From the NCBI GenBank assembly GCA_017547545.1, contig JAFYPJ010000049.1:1-39052 (forward strand): a stretch of DNA of 39,052 bases. The letters are read 5' to 3'. Position numbers and translations under genes: made by a program. Within the stretch, counting starts at the first letter, position 1. The number at the start of each line of letters is the position of its first letter. This DNA comes from Clostridia bacterium. GTDB lineage: Bacteria; Bacillota; Clostridia; Oscillospirales; CAG-272. Below, one piece after another: positions 24,244 to 33,338 of the stretch. The notes under the pieces are model-generated. The model searched no databases and was not told the DNA's origin. It was given only the letters and a program-made list of their open reading frames with translations.

Positions 24244-26373
24244 TTAAAGTATCGAAAAACTTACTACAAGCGCCGCAAACACAATAGAAACCATTGAAAG
24301 AAGCTTGATAAGAATGTTTATTGCAGGACCTGAAGTATCCTTGAAAGGATCACCTACCGTATCACCGACAACAGCTGCCTTGTGATTATCCGAGCCCTTA
24401 CCGCCATGAACACCGCTTTCAATATATTTCTTTGCATTATCCCATGCACCGCCCGCATTGGACATAAATACTGCCATAAGGAAGCCTGAAACGGTTGCAC
24501 CCGCCAGCATACCTACAACACCGGTACAGCCAAGTATAAGACCTACAACTACAGGAACTACAACCGCTACTACTGTGGGAAGTATCATTTCCTTTAAGCT
24601 TGCTTTTGTGCAAAGATCCACACAGCTTGCATAGTCTGCTTCAGCCTTGCCCTCCATAAGACCGGGAATCTGCTTAAACTGACGGCGAACCTCTTTTACA
24701 ACACTCTGCGCTGCTCTGCCCACCGAATTCATTGTAAGTGCTGCAAACACAAAAGGCAAGCAGGCACCAACAAAAAGACCAACAAGAACTGTAGGATTAT
24801 TGATTGAAAGACCATCAAGGAATTTTTCTATTGCTTCGGGATCGTTTGCAAGGTGCGCTTTTATTTCGCTGATATAAGAAGCCATAAGCGCAAGTGCTGT
24901 AAGAGCAGCAGAACCGATAGCAAAGCCTTTACCTGTAGCTGCTGTTGTATTACCCAAAGAATCAAGAGCGTCAGTTCTCTGTCTTACCTCCTTGGGCAAA
25001 CCTGCCATTTCAGCGATACCGCCTGCGTTATCCGCAACGGGACCGTATGCATCTGTTGCAAGAGTAATACCAAGGGTAGAAAGCATACCTACCGCTGCCA
25101 AAGCTATACCGTAAAGACCTACAGAAGATGCAACAGAACCTGTCAAACCTATTGCAGGAACAAAATATGCAACAAGAATGGCAATAGCTATAATTATAAT
25201 AGGAAGAAGTGTGGAAAGCATACCTACCGAAAGACCGCCTATTATAATGGTAGCCGTACCTGTTTCGGAGGTTGCAGCAAGTCCCTTTGTGGGTTTATAG
25301 CTGTCTGAGGTAAAGTATTCTGTTGCCTGTCCAATAAGCACACCTGCCACAAGACCGGCAAGGATAGAAAAATATATCGGCCACATCTCTGTACCGAGTA
25401 TAAAATATACCAACGGAAATGCCGCTATGGCAATAAGAATCGCAGAAAAGTTTGTTCCGCGGGAAAGGGAGCGAAGAAGCTGCTTCTGTGTTGCGCCCTC
25501 TTTGGTTCTTACAAGGAAGGTTCCCAATATAGATGCAACTATACCTACCGCCGCAATAAGAAGAGGTAACGCCATTGCCATAATACCGTTTATATCAGAA
25601 AAATTAGATGCCGCGACAACACCGAGAGCACAAGCAGAAATTATAGATCCTACATAGGATTCATAAAGATCTGCACCCATACCCGCAACATCACCAACAT
25701 TGTCGCCAACATTATCCGCAATAACCGCAGGGTTTCTGGGATCATCTTCGGGAATACCTGCCTCAACCTTACCAACAAGGTCTGCACCAACATCCGCCGC
25801 CTTGGTAAACACACCGCCGCCAACTCTTGCAAAAAGTGCCATTGAAGATGCACCCATACCAAAGGTAAGCATTGCACTGGTTATTGCTTCTGCTTCAAGA
25901 TTAAATACAAATTTAAGAAGGAAGAACCATACCGATATGTCAAGAAGTCCAAGACCTACTACGGTAAAACCCATAACACTACCTGCAGAAAATGCAACAC
26001 GAAGTCCCCTGTTAAGTCCTTCCTGACAAGCATTAGCTGTTCTTGCATTAGCGGCTGTTGCTATCTTCATTCCGATAAATCCGGACAAAGCAGAGAAAAA
26101 TCCGCCCGTTATGAATGCAAAAGGCACATAGGGTGTTAAAAGATTAAACACCGCCATTGTCCCAAGTATTAAAAACATTACTGCAAAAAATATGATAACC
26201 ACCTTATACTGGCGTTTAAGATATGCATTGGCGCCCTGCCTGATCGAAGATGAAATTTTCTTCATTTTGTCATTTCCCTCAGAGAAACGCATCACTCTTC
26301 GGGATGTAACAAAGGCGAACAATAATGCCAATACTGCAGCTGCTAAAGTCAAACTAACTAAAATTTTATCCAT
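24244..26373 (-). CDS. hppA: Membrane-bound pyrophosphatase, K+-dependent type
   Basis: It splits pyrophosphate and pumps Na+ or H+ across the membrane. The 709 residues have about 16 membrane segments. The family signature is present: [20 protein letters not shown], followed by [19 protein letters not shown]. In the conserved [10 protein letters not shown] block the residue after GNTT is Ala, the mark of K+-dependent pumps (Lys in the K+-independent group). Which ion is pumped cannot be told here; clostridial members are often Na+ pumps. The ATG at 26373 has GGAG eight bases upstream; a TTG at 26391 is in frame but is not needed. It has a near-consensus promoter and is transcribed alone. Confidence 0.96.
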   Translation of the reverse strand: MDKILVSLTLAAAVLALLFAFVTSRRVMRFSEGNDKMKKISSSIRQGANAYLKRQYKVVIIFFAVMFLILGTMAVFNLLTPYVPFAFITGGFFSALSGFIGMKIATAANARTANACQEGLNRGLRVAFSAGSVMGFTVVGLGLLDISVWFFLLKFVFNLEAEAITSAMLTFGMGASSMALFARVGGGVFTKAADVGADLVGKVEAGIPEDDPRNPAVIADNVGDNVGDVAGMGADLYESYVGSIISACALGVVAASNFSDINGIMAMALPLLIAAVGIVASILGTFLVRTKEGATQKQLLRSLSRGTNFSAILIAIAAFPLVYFILGTEMWPIYFSILAGLVAGVLIGQATEYFTSDSYKPTKGLAATSETGTATIIIGGLSVGMLSTLLPIIIIAIAILVAYFVPAIGLTGSVASSVGLYGIALAAVGMLSTLGITLATDAYGPVADNAGGIAEMAGLPKEVRQRTDALDSLGNTTAATGKGFAIGSAALTALALMASYISEIKAHLANDPEAIEKFLDGLSINNPTVLVGLFVGACLPFVFAALTMNSVGRAAQSVVKEVRRQFKQIPGLMEGKAEADYASCVDLCTKASLKEMILPTVVAVVVPVVVGLILGCTGVVGMLAGATVSGFLMAVFMSNAGGAWDNAKKYIESGVHGGKGSDNHKAAVVGDTVGDPFKDTSGPAINILIKLLSMVSIVFAALVVSFSIL

Positions 26374-26458
26374 TTTGTCATCTCCAGACAACTTGAGAAA
26401 AGATTCACAAAGTCACATTTCTGTAACAATTTACGAAATGTCCTCTATGTAATTATAG

Positions 26459-26487
26459 ATTATATCATACTTTTTTTAAAAACGCAA
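26459..26487 (-). promoter_or_regulatory. Promoter of hppA
   Basis: TTGCGT (26482-26487) and TATAAT (26459-26464) with a 17-base spacer, leftward. The 5' untranslated region would be about 80 bases, too short and unstructured for a known large riboswitch. Confidence 0.72.
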
Positions 26488-26581
26488 TATTTATTTAAAA
26501 CAAATTCATGTTTTTGTTATTTTTTCGATGACACGGTATGATATTTTTGGTTGTTTTTCACAAATTTTCGTCTCCTTGTCC

Positions 26582-26636
26582 CTTTCGGCTAAATTACGAT
26601 TATTTAACCGAAAGCATATAGTACTTTTTCAAGTAC
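26582..26636. repeat. Two adjacent hairpins upstream of the hppA promoter
   Basis: CTTTCGG with CCGAAAG extends past one mismatch into TAAAT/ATTTA (26582-26614). GTACTT-TTTC-AAGTAC (26621-26636) follows. Neither has a clear T-run on one side. They lie in a gene-free interval of about 500 bases (26374-26870), which also holds dispersed repeat copy B and the tRNA terminator. No gene is recognised in it. Confidence 0.5.
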
Positions 26637-26771
26637 ATTATATCACATTTCAGAAAACAAATCATCAGGTTGTAATTGCATAACATCAATGCAAAGTATC
26701 GTATATCACCAACAAAAAGCGTTGTGTCAAATCAAGCCGCAGGAGTGTACGGTTGCGCGTGATGAGATACA

Positions 26772-26831
26772 GCCCCAACCGTTGATGATTCACCGATTCT
26801 TCAATCTCACCGAGCGGAGCAAATTTCTATA
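26772..26831. repeat. Dispersed intergenic repeat, copy B
   Basis: Matches copy A at 14039-14099: GCCCCAACC, then TGATT, ACCGATTCTTCAATCT and a related tail ending TTCTATA. As with copy A, a strong terminator hairpin follows within a few bases. Confidence 0.75.
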
Positions 26832-26836
26832 AAGTA

Positions 26837-26871
26837 AAAAACACACTTTTGATAAACAAAAGTGTGTTTTT
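26837..26871 (-). terminator. Terminator after tRNA-Tyr
   Basis: A 15-bp stem built on ACACACTTTTG / CAAAAGTGTGT with A/T flanks and a five-base loop. It stands at the 3' end of the tRNA transcript (- strand), followed by a T-run. Confidence 0.9.
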
Positions 26872-26955
26872 GGTGGGGGATGGTGGATTCGGACCACCGA
26901 AGTCAGTGACAACAGATTTACAGTCTGCCCCCTTTGGCCGCTCGGGAAATCCCCC
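26871..26955 (-). tRNA. tRNA-Tyr (GTA)
   Basis: An 85-base class II tRNA. The acceptor stem is GGGGGAT/ATCCCCC, the anticodon stem and loop CAGACTGTAAATCTG gives GTA, the long variable arm is present, the T-loop is GGTCCGAATCC and the 3' CCA is encoded. Confidence 0.97.
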
Positions 26956-26984
26956 ATATTTTATTGTCATTCGGAAGGTCAAAT

Positions 26985-27060
26985 TGGAGCTGGTGGACGG
27001 ACTCGAACCCCCGACCTGCTGATTACAAATCAGCTGCTCTACCAACTGAGCTACACCAGC
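26985..27060 (-). tRNA. tRNA-Thr (TGT)
   Basis: A 76-base tRNA with acceptor stem GCTGGTG/CACCAGC, D-arm GTAGCTCAGTTGGTAGAGC, anticodon stem-loop CTGATTTGTAATCAG (anticodon TGT), T-arm GGGTTCGAGTCC and an encoded CCA. It is upstream of tRNA-Tyr in the same transcript. Confidence 0.97.
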
Positions 27061-27084
27061 ATCTCCGAACTTGCAACGGATGTT

Positions 27085-27113
27085 ATTATAGCACACTTAT
27101 TTTAGTTTGTCAA
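27085..27113 (-). promoter_or_regulatory. Consensus promoter of the tRNA operon
   Basis: TTGACA (27108-27113) and TATAAT (27085-27090) with a 17-base spacer, a perfect sigma-A promoter as usual for stable RNA. tRNA-Thr begins 25 bases downstream. Confidence 0.92.
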
Positions 27114-27222
27114 CACTTTTTTTGAAAAAACTTTTATTTTTTTAAAAAAATTTTTCACGCACTTTTCACTTGTTGTTTTTTATAAAAAAGTGTGTTAAAA
27201 TACCTAAATGAAGTGCTTTTGT

Positions 27223-27708
27223 TTATTTATTATTCTTTTTTGCTGCTTTTTTGTTAGCCTTAATAATTTCCTTTAATTCTGTCATAAAGGTTTCGATATC
27301 TTTAAATTCTCTGTATACTGAAGCAAAACGCACATAAGAAACTTCGTCAAGAGCGCGGAGCTTATCCATAACGAAATTGCCTATTTCGGTTGAAGAAAAT
27401 TCGCTCTTCAAGGAATTTTGAAGTTCCTGTTCAATTTCATCTGCTGCTGCATTAAGCTGTTCATCGGTTACAGGGCGCTTATAGCAAGCCTTAACCATAC
27501 CTGCCATCATTTTGTTACGGTCATAAACCTCACGCTTGCCATCCTTTTTAACAATAAAAACCGGAACTGTATCTATAATTTCATAGGTAGTAAAACGCTT
27601 GCCGCATTTAGTACACTCTCTGCGTCTTCGTATACTTGAATTTTCTGTTGGTCTGGAGTCTATTACTTTAATATCTGTATGACCGCAACCGCAATTAGGA
27701 CACTTCAT
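27223..27708 (-). CDS. nrdR: NrdR, repressor of ribonucleotide reductase genes
   Basis: It binds NrdR boxes before ribonucleotide reductase genes, sensing ATP/dATP. The 161 residues have the zinc ribbon (Cys3, Cys6, Cys32, Cys35, with the run RRRREC between) and an ATP-cone (about 48-138: VPVFIVKKDGKREVYDRNKM at its start). The C-terminus is a Lys-rich tail. AGGAG stands seven bases before the ATG. It has its own promoter and no linked nrd gene in this window. Confidence 0.97.
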   Translation of the reverse strand: MKCPNCGCGHTDIKVIDSRPTENSSIRRRRECTKCGKRFTTYEIIDTVPVFIVKKDGKREVYDRNKMMAGMVKACYKRPVTDEQLNAAADEIEQELQNSLKSEFSSTEIGNFVMDKLRALDEVSYVRFASVYREFKDIETFMTELKEIIKANKKAAKKNNK

Positions 27709-27737
27709 AAAAATTCTCCTGAAATTAAGTTTTCCTT

Positions 27738-27766
27738 ATAATAACACATATTTTTAAAATTGTCAA
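27738..27766 (-). promoter_or_regulatory. Promoter of nrdR
   Basis: TTGACA (27761-27766) and TATTAT (27738-27743) with a 17-base spacer. Its -35 and that of the divergent MBOAT operon form the two arms of GTCAAAT-CTTT-ATTTGAC (27762-27779). Confidence 0.75.
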
Positions 27767-27774
27767 ATCTTTAT

Positions 27775-27803
27775 TTGACTTTCCTTACAGAGGATGTTAT
27801 AAT
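27775..27803 (+). promoter_or_regulatory. Promoter of the MBOAT-SGNH-PHP operon
   Basis: TTGACT (27775-27780) and TATAAT (27798-27803) with a 17-base spacer. The two divergent promoters are only eight bases apart. Confidence 0.78.
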
Positions 27804-27835
27804 GTATCCATAGATTTTATTTACGGATGTGGAAT

Positions 27836-29287
27836 ATGAATTTCAATTCTTTAGAGTATCTTTTGTTTTTACCAACAGTACTTATTCTCTATTTTTTATT
27901 ACCAAAACCCATTAAGAATCCCATGCTGTTAGCAGCAAGTTTCTTCTTTTATATGTGTTGGGAGCCGAAATATGCCTTATTGATGCTCCTTTCAATTGTT
28001 CTTACATATTTATGCGGCATTTTTACAGAAAAAGAATTTGCAGGCAGAAAAAAGCTTTGGCTTGTTTTGTGCCTTATTACAAATTTAGGTATTCTTTTCT
28101 TCTTCAAATATTTCAATTTCTGCACAGACACACTCAGCCGTGTTTTTTCCTTATTTGGAACAAAGCAAGCTCTCCCCACCCTTAATGTCCTGTTGCCCGT
28201 TGGCATTTCATTTTATACATTCCAGGCATTAGGATATGCTATTGATGTATACAGAGGAGATATCAAAGCAGAGAAAAATTTTATTGATTACGCTCTTTTT
28301 GTGTCATTTTTTCCTCAGCTTGTGGCAGGCCCGATCGAAAGAACCTCAAATATTATACCCCAATTAAAAAAATCTCATAAATTCAGATTCACCAATCTCA
28401 GAGACGGTTTCCTTCTTATAATCTGGGGCATGATGAAAAAGGTACTTATTGCCGACACTCTTGCCATCGTTGTAAATGTTGCTTACAATGATCCCCACAA
28501 TTATAACGGCATTCAGCTTGCCTTTGCAACCCTTTGCTTTTCATTCCAGATATACTGCGATTTCTCCGCATATTCTGACATAGCGCGTGGTTCTGCGCGC
28601 ATAATGAATGTTGAACTGATGAGAAATTTTGATTTTCCCTACGGTGCACAGTCTATAAAAGATTTCTGGAGAAGATGGCACATATCACTTTCTACATGGT
28701 TCAAGGATTATCTTTACTTTCCCCTGGGCGGAAGCCGTGTTTCCAAAATTCGCCGCTGTCTGAATCTGATGATCGTTTTTCTTGTAAGCGGTCTTTGGCA
28801 CGGTGCGGCCATGACCTATGTAGTATGGGGATTTTTACACGGAATTTATCAGGTTATCGGTATGCTCGCCTTACCCTTAAAGCAAAAACTTTATTCAAAA
28901 ATCTGTAAAGACAACCCCGTACTCTCTGCCCTAAGAATTGCAGGAACCTTTATTCTTGTAAATATTGCATGGATTCTTTTCAGAGCAAACTCACTTTCCG
29001 ATGCATTTGGAATTTTCAAAAAAATACTGCTTATCCCCGTAAATGAATATAAGCTTGATCTTCCCGTTTTCGGCTTATCTAACTCAACATTATTTATAAT
29101 GTTTATTTCTGTTGCTGTTTTGATTTTAATAGACCGCGCAAACAGAAATAAACCTATTGCTAAAATTATAAATAATACGGTTTGGTTAAAATATGCAGTT
29201 TACCTTATAATTTTATTATCAATTTTATTATTTGGATATTACGGTCCCGGATTTGACCCCCAAAGCTTTGTTTATTTTCAATTTTAG
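27836..29287 (+). CDS. MBOAT-family O-acyltransferase (AlgI/DltB-like)
   Basis: It probably moves an acyl group across the membrane for transfer to a polysaccharide or teichoic acid. The 483 residues hold about ten membrane segments. The MBOAT core is visible: LPVGISFYTFQALGYAIDVY, FFPQLVAGPIER, then FWRRWHISLSTWFKDYLYFP with His282, and the catalytic His322 in SGLWHGAAMTYVVWG. The start is chosen at 27836, giving MNFNSLEYLLFLP as in relatives; 27827 is also possible, and neither has a strong ribosome binding site (GTGGAA only). The next gene begins nine bases later. A Dlt function is less likely, because dltA and dltC are absent. Confidence 0.92.
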   Translation: MNFNSLEYLLFLPTVLILYFLLPKPIKNPMLLAASFFFYMCWEPKYALLMLLSIVLTYLCGIFTEKEFAGRKKLWLVLCLITNLGILFFFKYFNFCTDTLSRVFSLFGTKQALPTLNVLLPVGISFYTFQALGYAIDVYRGDIKAEKNFIDYALFVSFFPQLVAGPIERTSNIIPQLKKSHKFRFTNLRDGFLLIIWGMMKKVLIADTLAIVVNVAYNDPHNYNGIQLAFATLCFSFQIYCDFSAYSDIARGSARIMNVELMRNFDFPYGAQSIKDFWRRWHISLSTWFKDYLYFPLGGSRVSKIRRCLNLMIVFLVSGLWHGAAMTYVVWGFLHGIYQVIGMLALPLKQKLYSKICKDNPVLSALRIAGTFILVNIAWILFRANSLSDAFGIFKKILLIPVNEYKLDLPVFGLSNSTLFIMFISVAVLILIDRANRNKPIAKIINNTVWLKYAVYLIILLSILLFGYYGPGFDPQSFVYFQF

Positions 29288-29295
29288 GAGGCAGT

Positions 29296-30306
29296 ATGAA
29301 GAAAAAAATATTTACCGAAATACTTGCCTTTGTTATGGCATTCACCGTATTCATTTCATCTGTATATTATCTTGGATATAAGTATATGCCGGTACGAATG
29401 AACTACGGTGCAACCTGGAACATGTATGTTGAAGAACCCGAAAACACCATAGATGTTATGTTTGTTGGTTCTTCCCTTGCCTACTGTGACATAATACCTG
29501 CAATAATATATGACCAAACAGGTCTTACTTCATATATAATAGGTGCTCCGAACATGAATTCGGGGATCTCATACTATTATTTGAAGCAGGCACTTGAAAC
29601 TCAAACCCCAAAGCTTATCATGCTTGAAGCAACAACCTTTTGTTTTCCCGAAACATCTGAAAAGGATTCCAAGATCAATATAGGTTTTATGCCCTGGTCT
29701 TTAAACAGAATTGCCGCAACATTTAAGGTTGCAGCTCCAAAGGAAAGGTTAGGTCTTCTTTTCCCGTTATATAATTATCACAGCCGTTGGGGTGATTATT
29801 CCTTTAATGCTGTTTTTTCACCCCGTGCAGACAGTATCACCGATATATGGGCAGGCTACACCTTCATTGATGTTACAACAAAACAGGAAGCTGTTAAAGA
29901 AAGAAAATATGATACCAAGGGCAAAGATTTCAAGGAAAACATGAAGTATCTTGAAAAAATTATAAAACTATGCGACGATAAAGGGATAGAGCTTGAGTTG
30001 TTTATTGTTCCTTCCTGCAACTATGTTTCCGAAGAAACCACAGAACTTATAAGAAAAAATGCAGGAAATACAAAGCTTACCCGATTCAATGACAATTTTG
30101 AAGACCTGAATTTTGACCTTGAAAAGAATTTCCGCGATCCCCTTCATCTGAATTTCAGCGGTGCGGAAATATTCACCCGGACAATGGCGGAGCATATAAC
30201 CGACAATTACAGTATAACCCCCTCGAAAAAAGCCCCTGAGCTTTGGAAAGAGAGAGTAGAAAATTATATAACTAATTCACAGGAGTTTGAGTTTAAAGAA
30301 AAATGA
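29296..30306 (+). CDS. Membrane-anchored SGNH-like partner of the MBOAT enzyme
   Basis: A 336-residue protein with an N-terminal membrane segment (about 8-27) and an extracellular domain. It has the SGNH hydrolase pattern: GSS (58-60) in MFVGSSLAYCDI, and Asp281/His284 in RDPLHLNFSGA. A GAPNMNSG block near 83-90 fits block II. In AlgI/AlgJ- or PatA/PatB-type systems such proteins transfer the acyl group handed over by MBOAT, so this one is inferred to do the final O-acylation outside. AGGAGG lies seven bases before the ATG. Its stop overlaps the next start (ATGA, 30303-30306). Confidence 0.85.
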   Translation: MKKKIFTEILAFVMAFTVFISSVYYLGYKYMPVRMNYGATWNMYVEEPENTIDVMFVGSSLAYCDIIPAIIYDQTGLTSYIIGAPNMNSGISYYYLKQALETQTPKLIMLEATTFCFPETSEKDSKINIGFMPWSLNRIAATFKVAAPKERLGLLFPLYNYHSRWGDYSFNAVFSPRADSITDIWAGYTFIDVTTKQEAVKERKYDTKGKDFKENMKYLEKIIKLCDDKGIELELFIVPSCNYVSEETTELIRKNAGNTKLTRFNDNFEDLNFDLEKNFRDPLHLNFSGAEIFTRTMAEHITDNYSITPSKKAPELWKERVENYITNSQEFEFKEK

Positions 30307-30974
30307 TAGCTGATATTCACAATCATACCTATTATTCGGGTTGCGGAAAGGATCATCCCGAAAAACTCATAGAAGCTGCCATTAAAGGCGGAATTGAGGT
30401 TTTTGGTATCTCAGACCACAACTACGGGATTGATGACAGAAAAAGCAACTATGTTAATCAAATAAGACAGTTGGCAGATAAGTATAAGGATAAGATAAAA
30501 GTTCTCTGCGGTATTGAGATTTCCTCATATTACTACCAACTCCCTCCCGAAGATTGGGACTGCCATGAATTTGATTACGCTCTTGTGGAAAATCTGCAAA
30601 ACGATGATTGCAAGATCACCGATATTCCCGCTTTTGCAAAAAAATTTAAATGCAGAGTAGGCATTGCCCATACAGATCTGTTTTATTACTGTAAAAACAG
30701 AAAACTTTATGCTCTTGACTTTTTCAAAAGTCTTGCTTCTGCAAACATCTTTTGGGAAATGAACATGAGCTACGATTCTATCCACGGTTGGCGCGAGCAT
30801 ACCTACATGCTTGAATTCTTCAAGAATGAAGAACAACAGGCTATAGTAAAAGAATCCGGCATTGAATTAAGTGTTGGCTTTGACGGACACCGCATAGAGG
30901 ATTACGATCCTAAAAGAATCCATTATGCCTGCAATAAAATTGAAGAATTAGGATTAAAATTAGTTAATATATAA
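30303..30974 (+). CDS. PHP-domain metallophosphoesterase
   Basis: A 223-residue cytoplasmic phosphoesterase or related hydrolase. Metal ligands of the PHP fold are present: His6 and His8 (DIHNHTYYS), Asp38/His39 (GISDHNYG), Glu72 (CGIEISS), His123 (GIAHTDL) and Asp194/His196 (GFDGHR). The nearest common relatives are histidinol-phosphatase-like PHP proteins and protein-tyrosine phosphatases of capsule loci (CpsB/YwqE type). The ATGA overlap with the SGNH gene implies coupled translation, so a role in the same envelope pathway is more likely than histidine synthesis, though this is inference. Confidence 0.85.
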   Translation: MIADIHNHTYYSGCGKDHPEKLIEAAIKGGIEVFGISDHNYGIDDRKSNYVNQIRQLADKYKDKIKVLCGIEISSYYYQLPPEDWDCHEFDYALVENLQNDDCKITDIPAFAKKFKCRVGIAHTDLFYYCKNRKLYALDFFKSLASANIFWEMNMSYDSIHGWREHTYMLEFFKNEEQQAIVKESGIELSVGFDGHRIEDYDPKRIHYACNKIEELGLKLVNI

Positions 30975-30978
30975 CACA

Positions 30979-31005
30979 AAAAGCGAGTGGTGACCACTCG
31001 CTTTT
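30979..31005. terminator. Bidirectional terminator between the PHP gene and tpiA
   Basis: AAAAGCGAGTGG / CCACTCGCTTTT with a TGA loop. A T-run follows on both strands, serving both convergent operons. Confidence 0.9.
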
Positions 31006-31043
31006 AATTATACTTTATCCTGAACTAATGTTGTCCTATATGC

Positions 31044-31814
31044 TTATTGATTGGAAGCTTCTACGATCTTTGCGAAATCCGCAGCCTTGAGGGATGCACC
31101 GCCGATAAGACCGCCGTCAACATTTTCCTTGGAAAGAAGCTCTGCTGCATTACCTGCGTTCATGGAGCCGCCGTACTGAATGGTAACACCCTGAGCTGCA
31201 TCGTTGCCATACTTATCTGCAAGAACCTTACGGATAATAGCACAAACCTCTTCTGCCTGTTCACTTGTAGCGGTAAGACCTGTACCGATAGCCCAAACAG
31301 GTTCATATGCAATGATAACCTTCTTAAGCATTTCAGCATCAACATTACGAAGCGCAACCTTTGTCTGGATAGAAACAACCTCAGCGGTAATTTCCTTTTC
31401 ACGCTCGTCTAAAAGCTCACCTACACAGAGAATAACGGTAAGACCTGCATTAACACCTGCAAGAAGTCTCTTATTTACGGTATCGTCTGTTTCACCGAAG
31501 TACTGACGACGTTCGCTGTGACCAACGATAACATATTCAACGCCGCACTCAGTAAGCATTTCTGCAGAAATTTCACCTGTAAATGCGCCCTTTGCTTCAA
31601 AATGTACATTTTCTGCGCCAACCTTGATTACAGAACCTTCTGCTGCTGCCTTTGCAGCTGCAATGTCTACGAAGGGTACGCAAAGTACAACATCGCAAGC
31701 GGGTTCTGCGGGAAGGGTTGTCTTCATTTCATTTATAAGTGCAGTTGTCTGGGAGGGAGTCATATTCATCTTCCAGTTGCCTGCAATAACTGTTCTTCTT
31801 TTAGCCTGATTCAT
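31044..31814 (-). CDS. tpiA: Triosephosphate isomerase
   Basis: It interconverts dihydroxyacetone phosphate and glyceraldehyde 3-phosphate. The 256 residues show all catalytic parts: Lys15 (GNWKMNMT), His99 (VIVGHSERRQYFGE), Glu171 (IIAYEPVWAIGTG, the loop-6 region) and the phosphate loop IQYGGSMNAGNA and GLIGGASL. A GGAGA stands about eight bases before the ATG. It follows pgk by 111 bases, a gap with a hairpin. The gapA and gpmI partners often seen in this cluster are not in the window. Confidence 0.97.
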   Translation of the reverse strand: MNQAKRRTVIAGNWKMNMTPSQTTALINEMKTTLPAEPACDVVLCVPFVDIAAAKAAAEGSVIKVGAENVHFEAKGAFTGEISAEMLTECGVEYVIVGHSERRQYFGETDDTVNKRLLAGVNAGLTVILCVGELLDEREKEITAEVVSIQTKVALRNVDAEMLKKVIIAYEPVWAIGTGLTATSEQAEEVCAIIRKVLADKYGNDAAQGVTIQYGGSMNAGNAAELLSKENVDGGLIGGASLKAADFAKIVEASNQ

Positions 31815-31876
31815 TTTAATTTCTCCGTATACAATTTAGTCTATAATTTAAGCAATTAAACATTTCGGGTGTTGAA

Positions 31877-31907
31877 CGATCGGCATGCAATAGTTTACAG
31901 CCGATCG
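31877..31907 (-). repeat. Intercistronic hairpin between pgk and tpiA
   Basis: CGATCGGC (31877-31884) pairs perfectly with GCCGATCG (31900-31907) around a 15-base loop. There is no T-run after it. It may stabilise the pgk mRNA end or lower read-through into tpiA. Confidence 0.5.
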
Positions 31908-31925
31908 TGGCCGCACTATAGGTGC

Positions 31926-33116
31926 TTATTCTTTGTCCATAAGACAAGCTATACCGGGAAGCTCAAGACCTTCGAGGAATTCAAGAGATGCACCGCCGCC
32001 TGTAGAGATATGTGTCATCTTATCTGCAAAGCCGAGAGTATTGATAGCTGCAGCAGAATCACCGCCACCGATAATTGAGATGGAACCGCTTTCTGCAACT
32101 GCAGTAGCAACCGCACGGGTACCGGAAGCAAACTTTTCCCATTCGGAAACGCCCATAGGACCGTTCCATACTACTGTGCCTGCGCTCTTAATAGCATCTG
32201 CAAACAAAACTTCGGTTTTAGGACCGATGTCAAGGCCCATAAAGCCTTCGGGAATATTGTCGTAATCAACGAGGATATCGTTACAGTTAGGATCGTAAGC
32301 ATCGCCGCATCTGTTATCTACGGGGATAAGGAAGTTAACGCCCTTTGCCTTTGCTTCTTCCTGAAGTTCCTTTGCAAGCTCAATCTTATCATCTTCGCAG
32401 ATAGAGGTACCGATCTGGTAACCGTTAGCCTTGAAGAATGTGTAAGCCATACCGCCGCCTACGATAAGGGTGTCAACCTTGTTGATAAGGTTCTTGATAA
32501 CACCGATCTTATCAGAAACCTTAGCGCCGCCGAGAATAGCAACAAAAGGTCTCTTGGGCTCAGAAAGAGCGCCGCCCATGATAGAGATCTCTTTCTGAAT
32601 AAGGTAACCGCAAACTGCAGGAAGGTAGTCAGCAACACCGGCTGTAGAAGCATGTGCGCGGTGAGCAGTACCGAACGCATCGTTTACAAAGATATCTGCC
32701 ATAGAAGCGAGAGCCTTTGCAAAATCGGGATCATTCTTGGTTTCTTCCTTATGAAAACGAACATTTTCAATAAGCATAACATCGCCCTCTGCAAGCATAG
32801 CAGCCTTGCTCTTGGCATCTTCGCCAACTACATCCTTTGCAAGTGCTACATCCTTACCGAGCATTTCGGAAAGACGGGCTGCAACGGGAGCAAGTGAAAA
32901 TTCGGGCTTAAATTCGCCCTTGGGACGGCCCATATGAGAACAAAGGATAACCTTTGCGCCGTTATCTGCGAGGTATTTAATAGTGGGAAGTGCTTCTCTG
33001 ATTCTCTTATCATCGGTGATAACACCGTCCTTGAGAGGCACATTAAAATCACATCTTGCAAGAACTCTCTTGCCCTTAACTTCAATGTCTTCAATATTCT
33101 TCTTGTTGTACATCAT
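31926..33116 (-). CDS. pgk: Phosphoglycerate kinase
   Basis: It makes ATP from 1,3-bisphosphoglycerate in glycolysis. The 396 residues match the family's length. Expected blocks: [15 protein letters not shown] (substrate site), [11 protein letters not shown], the hinge region around [32 protein letters not shown] and the nucleotide loop [13 protein letters not shown]. The start is the first of two ATGs, nine bases after AGGAG. A promoter and a 22-base inverted repeat precede it. It is the first gene of the pgk-tpiA operon. Confidence 0.98.
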   Translation of the reverse strand: MMYNKKNIEDIEVKGKRVLARCDFNVPLKDGVITDDKRIREALPTIKYLADNGAKVILCSHMGRPKGEFKPEFSLAPVAARLSEMLGKDVALAKDVVGEDAKSKAAMLAEGDVMLIENVRFHKEETKNDPDFAKALASMADIFVNDAFGTAHRAHASTAGVADYLPAVCGYLIQKEISIMGGALSEPKRPFVAILGGAKVSDKIGVIKNLINKVDTLIVGGGMAYTFFKANGYQIGTSICEDDKIELAKELQEEAKAKGVNFLIPVDNRCGDAYDPNCNDILVDYDNIPEGFMGLDIGPKTEVLFADAIKSAGTVVWNGPMGVSEWEKFASGTRAVATAVAESGSISIIGGGDSAAAINTLGFADKMTHISTGGGASLEFLEGLELPGIACLMDKE

Positions 33117-33165
33117 TTAGTTATTCTCCTAAACAAAATTATTTTTCAAAATTCACGCGATTTTA

Positions 33166-33216
33166 ATTCTAACATATTATTACAATTTAATCAACAGAAA
33201 AATCCTAATTTTTCTG
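33166..33216 (-). promoter_or_regulatory. pgk-tpiA promoter with an upstream inverted repeat
   Basis: TTGATT (33189-33194) and TAGAAT (33166-33171) are 17 bases apart. Touching the -35 on its upstream side is CAGAAAAAT-CCTA-ATTTTTCTG (33195-33216), a perfect 9-bp inverted repeat that may bind a regulator. Confidence 0.65.
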
Positions 33217-33281
33217 TGAATTTGAATGATTTTACACATTGTACATTTTCCCGTTAATTTTTTGACAAGTTTATTCAGCTA

Positions 33282-33310
33282 TTGACACATAAATTCCGCT
33301 TTGATATAAT
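33282..33310 (+). promoter_or_regulatory. Consensus promoter of the alpha/beta hydrolase gene
   Basis: TTGACA (33282-33287) and TATAAT (33305-33310), spaced 17 bases. Both hexamers match consensus exactly. Confidence 0.9.
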
Positions 33311-33338
33311 TCTTACATACAATTATAAGGAGACTGCC

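Noticed and set aside
26374..26458. Possible riboswitch in the hppA leader
   Set aside because: The leader is only about 80 bases and shows none of the conserved cores of known riboswitch classes that I can recognise.
26517..26561. 14-codon GTG-started frame on the - strand with AAGGAG ten bases upstream, ahead of hppA
   Set aside because: It lies upstream of the hppA promoter, the spacing is long and the region is AT-rich; not enough for a leader peptide claim.
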